A stretch of DNA of 64,000 bases from Streptomyces nitrosporeus (GTDB lineage Bacteria > Actinomycetota > Actinomycetes > Streptomycetales > Streptomycetaceae). Every line of letters begins with the position of its first letter. The first letter of the stretch is position 1. The notes under the pieces were generated by a model, which made no database searches, was not told where the DNA came from, and saw only the letters and a list, made by a program, of their open reading frames with translations. The stretch lies in NCBI RefSeq assembly GCF_008704555.1, contig NZ_CP023702.1:1922001-1986000 (forward strand), written 5' to 3'. Both the position numbers and the translations under genes were made by a program. Shown here one piece after another: positions 59,654 to 64,000 of this stretch.

Positions 59654-62224
59654 ATGCGCCGGACACCCGAAGTAACCGTACGCGGCCCCCGCCCCGGGCC
59701 GGGCCCCGCAGCGCCTGGGCGGCGGGGCGCGCACCCGCCCGTGGCCGTGGCGCGGTGGGCCGTGCTCGCCCTGCTGCTCGTCGCGCTCACCGCTCCCCCG
59801 GTCACGCTCGCGGTCGTACCGGGCCCGCTTGCCGGCTCCCCGGGTCCGCTTGCCGCCGCCGCGCCCGCGGGGTCTTTCGCGGGACCGGCGGACACGGTGG
59901 CGGTCCCCGCCGCGCAAGGGGCTCGGGAGGCGCCGTCCGCGGCACGGCGGACGGCCCGGACGGCGGCGGCCGGGCAGGGCGGGGAGCGGTCCTGGCCGCT
60001 CGCGGGCCGGCCCCGGGTCGTACGCGGCTGGGAGCCCCCCGCCGGTCCCTACGGGCCGGGGCACCGCGGCGTCGATCTCGCGGCACCGCCGGGCAGCCCG
60101 GTACGGGCGGCGGCGGCCGGCAGGGTCCTCTTCGCGGGGCGGGTGGCGGGGCGCGGTGTGCTGTCCGTGGAGGTCACCGGAACCGGCGACCCGCCCCTGC
60201 GGTTCACCTACGAACCGGTGCGGGCGGACGTGGCCGAGGGCGACAGGGTGGCCGCCGGGCAGGTGGTGGGCGCGACGGCTCCGGGACCGTCGCACTGCGG
60301 CCCGGGGTGCCTCCACTGGGGCCTGCTGCGTGGTGACGTCTATCTGGATCCGCTGTCGCTGCTGCCGCCCTCGCTGCTGCGGCGGGGACCTTCCCGGCTG
60401 CTTCCGGTGTCTAGGGTGCCCCTGCCCCGCGGCACCGCTTCCGGCGCGCATCCCGCCCTCGGCCCCGGGGCGGGCGGCGGGCAGCCCCCGGAGGACGGGC
60501 AGACACCGGACGGCAGCCGGGTCCCGGACGGCAGGCGGGTCCCGGAGGGCAGCCGGGTCCCGGAGGGCGGTCAGCCCCTGGCGGCCGGCCGGCCGGTGGC
60601 GGTCCCCGTCAGCCGGCCACGCCGCGCAGGACCATCGCCACTGCCGTGTCGGCGACCGCTTCCGGCTCGTCCACGCCCAGCTCGATCCGGCGCACCGCGG
60701 CGTCGACGGAGCCCTGGAGGAGCATGGCCGCCAGCCTCGGCTCCGCGTGTCCCAGATCGCCCAGAGCCTCGACGATCATGGCGATCAGCCCGCCGTGCGC
60801 GGCCCGGATCTTCTCCCGGGCGCCGGTGTCCAGCTCGCTCGCGGAGATCGCGACGACCGCACGGTGCCGCCGGTCCCCGACCAGGCCGAGCTGGCGGCGC
60901 ACATAGGCCTCGATCTTCCCCTCGGGGGTGTCGGCGCGGGCCATCGCGTTCTCGACCTCCGCCGCCCAGACGGGGAAGTCGACGGCGCAGAGCTCCTCGA
61001 CGACCGCGGCACGGGACCGGAAGTACTCGTACACGGAGGACCTGGCGAGTCCGGTCCGCTCGGCAAGGGCGGGGAAGGTCAGCGCCTCCGTACCCCCCTC
61101 GGACAGCAAGGAGCGTGCGGCGTCCAGGAGGGCGCCGCGCTGCATGGTCCGGTGCTCGGCCACGGAGGCCGCTCGAATCCTGGGCACGTGTCCACTCTAC
61201 GGCGGCAGGTGTCCCGGGGAAGGCGGGCGTCCCTGATCGTGCGGCCGGAGCCGGTCGCGTGGCGTGCACCGGACCGGCCGCCGCCCCGCTCACACACCTG
61301 CCCTCCCCGGCCGTACCCCTCTTCGCCCCGGCTCGCACGGCCTCGGCCCGGCCCGGCCCGCTCTCAGCGTCCGGCGTCGGCCAGTTTCGCGCGGAGCTGC
61401 AGGACCGACTTGGTGTGGATCTGGCTGACCCTGCTCTCGGTGACCCCGAGGACGTTGCCGATCTCCGCGAGGGTGAGCCCTTCGTAGTAGTAGAGGGTGA
61501 CCACGGTCTTCTCCCGTTCCGGGAGCGTGTTGATGGCGCGGGCGAGCAGGCGTCTGAGCTCCCGGTCCTCGGCCACCTCGACCGGGTCGTCGGCCGCGGT
61601 GTCCTCCAGGGTGTCCATCAGGCTGAGCCGGTCGCCGCCTTCTCCGCCGACATGGAGGAGCTCCTCCAGGGCCACCACGTTGGCGAGCGACAACTGACTG
61701 AAGACGGAGTGCAGTTCCTCCAGCGCGATCCCCATCTCGGCAGCCACTTCCGACTCGGTGGGGGTACGCCTCAGCTGCGCCTCCAGGGTGGCGTAGGCGC
61801 GCTCGACGTTCCGCGCCTTCTGCCGCACCGACCGCGGGATCCAGTCCAGTGCCCGGAGTTCGTCGATCATCGCCCCGCGGATCCGGGTGATCGCGTACGT
61901 CTCGAACTTGATGGCGCGTTCGATGTCGAACTTCTCGATGGCGTCGATCAGCCCGAACACCCCGGAGGAGACGAAGTCCGCCTGCTCCACGTTGGACGGC
62001 AGCCCGACACTGACCCGGCCGGCCACGTACTTCACCAGGGGCGAGTAGTGCAGGATCAGCTGCTCGCGCAGCCTCTCGTCGCCCGTGGTCTTGTACGAAC
62101 GCCACAACTCGTCGAGCGGGGACGGGGCTGCCGGAGGGGCGACTGGGCGCACAGTGCCACGCGCAGCCGGTGGAACTGCCGCGCGGTCAGACCCGGAGGT
62201 GTGCTGGGGCATGTGGTGCCTTGA
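59654..62224 (+). CDS. Secreted M23-family peptidase with an abnormally long open frame
   Basis: The first 235 codons encode a plausible secreted LytM/M23 endopeptidase: a membrane or signal segment (residues about 33-55), an Ala/Pro linker, and a peptidase domain with [21 protein letters not shown] (His-x(3)-Asp) and the second-metal [14 protein letters not shown]. The family normally ends soon after LDPLSLLP. Here no stop codon comes: a 21-base tandem repeat (RVPDG/RVPEG, about 60520-60583) follows, and the frame then runs antisense across the TetR and whiG genes. The tail from about residue 315 is probably not meaningful protein; the true end is unclear. Confidence 0.6.
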   Translation: MRRTPEVTVRGPRPGPGPAAPGRRGAHPPVAVARWAVLALLLVALTAPPVTLAVVPGPLAGSPGPLAAAAPAGSFAGPADTVAVPAAQGAREAPSAARRTARTAAAGQGGERSWPLAGRPRVVRGWEPPAGPYGPGHRGVDLAAPPGSPVRAAAAGRVLFAGRVAGRGVLSVEVTGTGDPPLRFTYEPVRADVAEGDRVAAGQVVGATAPGPSHCGPGCLHWGLLRGDVYLDPLSLLPPSLLRRGPSRLLPVSRVPLPRGTASGAHPALGPGAGGGQPPEDGQTPDGSRVPDGRRVPEGSRVPEGGQPLAAGRPVAVPVSRPRRAGPSPLPCRRPLPARPRPARSGAPRRRRSPGGAWPPASAPRVPDRPEPRRSWRSARRARPGSSPGRRCPARSRRSRRPHGAAGPRPGRAGGAHRPRSSPRGCRRGPSRSRPPPPRRGSRRRRAPRRPRHGTGSTRTRRTWRVRSARQGRGRSAPPYPPRTARSVRRPGGRRAAWSGARPRRPLESWARVHSTAAGVPGKAGVPDRAAGAGRVACTGPAAAPLTHLPSPAVPLFAPARTASARPGPLSASGVGQFRAELQDRLGVDLADPALGDPEDVADLREGEPFVVVEGDHGLLPFRERVDGAGEQASELPVLGHLDRVVGRGVLQGVHQAEPVAAFSADMEELLQGHHVGERQLTEDGVQFLQRDPHLGSHFRLGGGTPQLRLQGGVGALDVPRLLPHRPRDPVQCPEFVDHRPADPGDRVRLELDGAFDVELLDGVDQPEHPGGDEVRLLHVGRQPDTDPAGHVLHQGRVVQDQLLAQPLVARGLVRTPQLVERGRGCRRGDWAHSATRSRWNCRAVRPGGVLGHVVP
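60609..61187 (-). CDS. TetR-family regulator
   Basis: A 192-residue regulator with an N-terminal TetR helix-turn-helix ([41 protein letters not shown], seen in order) and a ligand domain without recognisable specificity. GTG start. It lies between the M23 gene's 3' side and whiG; its target is unknown. Confidence 0.88.
   Translation of the reverse strand: MPRIRAASVAEHRTMQRGALLDAARSLLSEGGTEALTFPALAERTGLARSSVYEYFRSRAAVVEELCAVDFPVWAAEVENAMARADTPEGKIEAYVRRQLGLVGDRRHRAVVAISASELDTGAREKIRAAHGGLIAMIVEALGDLGHAEPRLAAMLLQGSVDAAVRRIELGVDEPEAVADTAVAMVLRGVAG
61364..62212 (-). CDS. whiG: Sporulation sigma factor WhiG
   Basis: RNA polymerase sigma factor of the FliA/WhiG class, controlling the start of aerial hyphal sporulation in Streptomyces; 282 residues. 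After a Pro/Ala tail (about 35 residues) come sigma region 2 ([40 protein letters not shown]), [21 protein letters not shown], and region 4 ([39 protein letters not shown]). The ATG giving MPQHTSGS is at the family position. Confidence 0.95.
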   Translation of the reverse strand: MPQHTSGSDRAAVPPAARGTVRPVAPPAAPSPLDELWRSYKTTGDERLREQLILHYSPLVKYVAGRVSVGLPSNVEQADFVSSGVFGLIDAIEKFDIERAIKFETYAITRIRGAMIDELRALDWIPRSVRQKARNVERAYATLEAQLRRTPTESEVAAEMGIALEELHSVFSQLSLANVVALEELLHVGGEGGDRLSLMDTLEDTAADDPVEVAEDRELRRLLARAINTLPEREKTVVTLYYYEGLTLAEIGNVLGVTESRVSQIHTKSVLQLRAKLADAGR

Positions 62225-62470
62225 GCCGTTCTGCTGTGTGGTGCTGGGACGTGTCTCTGGGGCGGAATCCTTGCGAGCGTAGCGTGACTGCGGCGTTGCG
62301 TTGTGCACAGGGCCGGGGCGTCCCGGGAGGTGAATCCCCCTCATATGCCGCGCCGGTGGACAGGCCGGGGACGTCCGCCGTGCCGTGTGCGACGGCCCCG
62401 GAGGCCCGGGGCGCACCGGCGAGGACGTGCCGGGAGCGCGGATATCACCCTTTCACCCGAATGCTTCAGG

Positions 62471-63643
62471 TCAAGCACCGCCTCGCCGCGTATCCCCGTT
62501 GCGGGTGGGCGGTGGCGTCAACCGCCATCCTTCGCCCTGCCGTTCGACGAACCCCAGTGAGTGCAATTCGTACAGTCGGCCGAGTGCTTCATCTGTCGAC
62601 GTCCCGGCGACCCGTGCCACTTCACGCGCGTCCACGGCCTCCCTCCGGGGCAGGGCGTCGAGAATCCGCGCGCAGACGGCGTCGAGCATGTCCCGGGGCA
62701 GTACGGGCCCTCTGCGGACCGGCGCGAGCTCACCGATCTCCCCCACCAGTTCGATGATCTCCGATGCGTCGGTGACCAGTACCCCTTCGCCGCGCAGGAG
62801 TTCGTGCACCCCGGCGGAGAGCCCGCTCGTCGCCGGTCCCGGCACCCCCATCGTGAACCGGCCCAGACGCTGGGCGTTCCTCGCCGTGACCAGCGAGCCG
62901 CTGCGGTACTCGGCCTCCACCACGACGGTGCCCCGGGTGAGCGCGGCGATCACCCGGTTCCTCAGGACGAACCTGCTCCGCGTCGGATGGCTCGCCGGCG
63001 GCAGCTCCCCGACGAGCAGTCCCTGTTCCCCGATCCGGGCGAGGAGTTCCGCGTGCCCGCGGGGGTAGGCGACGTCCACCCCGCAGGCCAGGACGGCCAC
63101 GGTCGCCCCGCCCGCGGCGAGCGCGCCGCGGTGGGCCGCCCCGTCCACGCCGAAGGCCGCCCCCGAGACCACCACCCAGCCACGCTCCGCCAGCCCCGCC
63201 GCGAGGGACGCGGCCATGTGCGCCCCGTACGGCGTGCAGGCGCGGGCGCCGACCGTGGCGACCGAGCGCAGGGCCCAGAGGCGGAGGTCGGGGGCGCCTT
63301 TCACCCAGAGCCCCACGGGCCGGGCGTCGCCCAGGTCGTCCAGCTGGCTGGGCCACTCCGGGTCACCGGGGCAGACGAACCGCCCGCCCACCCTGTCCAC
63401 CGCCTCCAGGTCCCGGGCGGGTTCGGCCGCCGCGGCGCGGAGGCGGTAGCCCGCCAGCCGTGTCGCGCTCATGCCCTCCAGCTTCCGTGCGGGCCCGCCG
63501 GGCTCCCGCAGGCACCGCATCAGTCCGGCCGCCCCGATCTCGCGGATCCAGCGCCCGCCCCGCTCGTCCCCGGGTTCCAAGACCCTGGTCAGGGCGGCCC
63601 TCGCCAGGCGTTCCGCGTCGTCGGCGGGCCGCGGGGTGTTCAC
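62471..63643 (-). CDS. dprA: DNA-processing protein DprA
   Basis: Rossmann-fold protein that loads RecA on single-stranded DNA during transformation in competent bacteria; its role in Streptomyces is unclear. The 390-residue protein has CPGDPEWPSQL, SVATVGARACTPYG, VVVSGAAFGVDGAAHRGAL, YPRGHAELLARI and RNRVIAALTRGTVVVEAE, then a C-terminal winged helix (about 325-375). The GTG start overlaps the upstream gene's end by 4 bases. Confidence 0.93.
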   Translation of the reverse strand: MNTPRPADDAERLARAALTRVLEPGDERGGRWIREIGAAGLMRCLREPGGPARKLEGMSATRLAGYRLRAAAAEPARDLEAVDRVGGRFVCPGDPEWPSQLDDLGDARPVGLWVKGAPDLRLWALRSVATVGARACTPYGAHMAASLAAGLAERGWVVVSGAAFGVDGAAHRGALAAGGATVAVLACGVDVAYPRGHAELLARIGEQGLLVGELPPASHPTRSRFVLRNRVIAALTRGTVVVEAEYRSGSLVTARNAQRLGRFTMGVPGPATSGLSAGVHELLRGEGVLVTDASEIIELVGEIGELAPVRRGPVLPRDMLDAVCARILDALPRREAVDAREVARVAGTSTDEALGRLYELHSLGFVERQGEGWRLTPPPTRNGDTRRGGA

Positions 63644-64000
63644 CGCGCCCCCGCTTCCAGAGGCACCCCGCGGTCAATGCCCGTACGCAGTTCGAGGGCG
63701 ACCGCGATGTCGGAGGCGTCCGGGCGGTCGGCCGCCCTCAGGTCGGCCACCGTCCATGCCACGCGCAGCACCCGGTCCAGCCCCCGCGCGGTGAGCAGTC
63801 CGCGTTCCATGTCCCGCTCGGCGGCCATCAGCGCCCCGGGGGCCGCGGTCAGCCTGGTCCGCAGCTCGTGTCCGGGGACCTCGCTGTTGGTGGTCCAGGG
63901 CGTACCGGCCAGCCGCTCGGCGGTCCGCGCCCTGGCTCCGCGCACCCGGGCGGCGACCTCGGCCGAGGTCTCCCCCCGGCCGCCCGCCCCCATCAGGTCC
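63640..64000 (-). CDS. Mg-chelatase-like ATPase (ChlI/ComM/YifB), C-terminal fragment
   Basis: The last 119 codons of a ComM/YifB-type AAA+ protein. It has the C-terminal VAARVRGARARTAERL, NSEVPGHELRTR, LTARGLDRVLRVAWTVADL and IAVALELRTGIDRG, all typical. The gene enters from the right edge and overlaps dprA by 4 bases. ComM helps branch migration in natural transformation in other bacteria; the pairing with dprA is widespread. Confidence 0.9.
   Translation of the reverse strand, partial: DLMGAGGRGETSAEVAARVRGARARTAERLAGTPWTTNSEVPGHELRTRLTAAPGALMAAERDMERGLLTARGLDRVLRVAWTVADLRAADRPDASDIAVALELRTGIDRGVPLEAGAR

Overview
The window is high-GC actinobacterial chromosome and almost certainly Streptomyces. 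Evidence: GTG/TTG starts, the sporulation sigma factor WhiG beside rpsB-tsf-pyrH-frr-cdsA, a chitinase with a DasR-type operator, PucR and Lrp regulators around a GABA/polyamine cluster, and an integrated pSAM2-type element. The backbone gene order resembles, from memory, the SCO5620-SCO5695 part of S. coelicolor read in one direction.

Backbone, left part (1-40.5 kb): a partial site-2 protease and dxr (isoprenoid precursors), a lipoprotein, an EPSP synthase, an acyl-CoA dehydrogenase, an aldehyde dehydrogenase, a PucR regulator, a VirD4/FtsK-like ATPase, gabT, a PAP2 phosphatase and a GH18 chitinase. Then comes a long minus-strand polyamine operon: aminobutyraldehyde dehydrogenase, potD, potA, potB, potC and a FAD amine oxidoreductase. 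A NADAR protein, a DUF4190 protein, adenosine deaminase, a glycerophosphodiesterase, a second aminobutyraldehyde dehydrogenase, a divergent Lrp regulator and a putrescine-type aminotransferase follow. Together these genes can import polyamines, transaminate or oxidise them to 4-aminobutyraldehyde, oxidise that to GABA and feed GABA through GabT to succinate. An unusual ABC pair, an ArsR-SRPBCC/DHFR-like pair, a thiamine ABC transporter behind a TPP riboswitch, and rlmN complete this side.

Mobile element (40,494-54,705, 14.2 kb): an actinomycete integrative and conjugative element (AICE) bounded by a perfect 43-bp direct repeat. The repeat spans the ribosome-binding site, start codon and first codons of rlmN, so the element sits between rlmN and its normal neighbour cdsA and rebuilds the rlmN start. 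From left: a methyltransferase and a divergent GntR regulator with three copies of a 19-bp operator; a transfer/spread module (small proteins, DUF2637 protein, a zinc-binding gene carrying an in-frame TGA, SpdD-like protein, TraA, TraB); a repeat array after traB that looks like the TraB-recognised clt locus; a PP-loop (PAPS reductase-like) gene; a prim-pol/DUF3987 replication module; an iteron-bearing candidate origin; xis; and int. Three tRNA-like acceptor/T-arm minihelices, with compensatory base changes, lie between genes of the transfer module, and long perfect hairpins punctuate the other gene boundaries. I regard the minihelices as the most interesting unexplained signal.

Backbone, right part (54.7-64 kb): cdsA, frr, pyrH, tsf, rpsB (minus strand), an M23 peptidase whose frame runs on antisense across two genes, a TetR regulator, whiG, dprA and a partial chlI/comM. 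I see no CRISPR array, rRNA, complete tRNA or insertion sequence.
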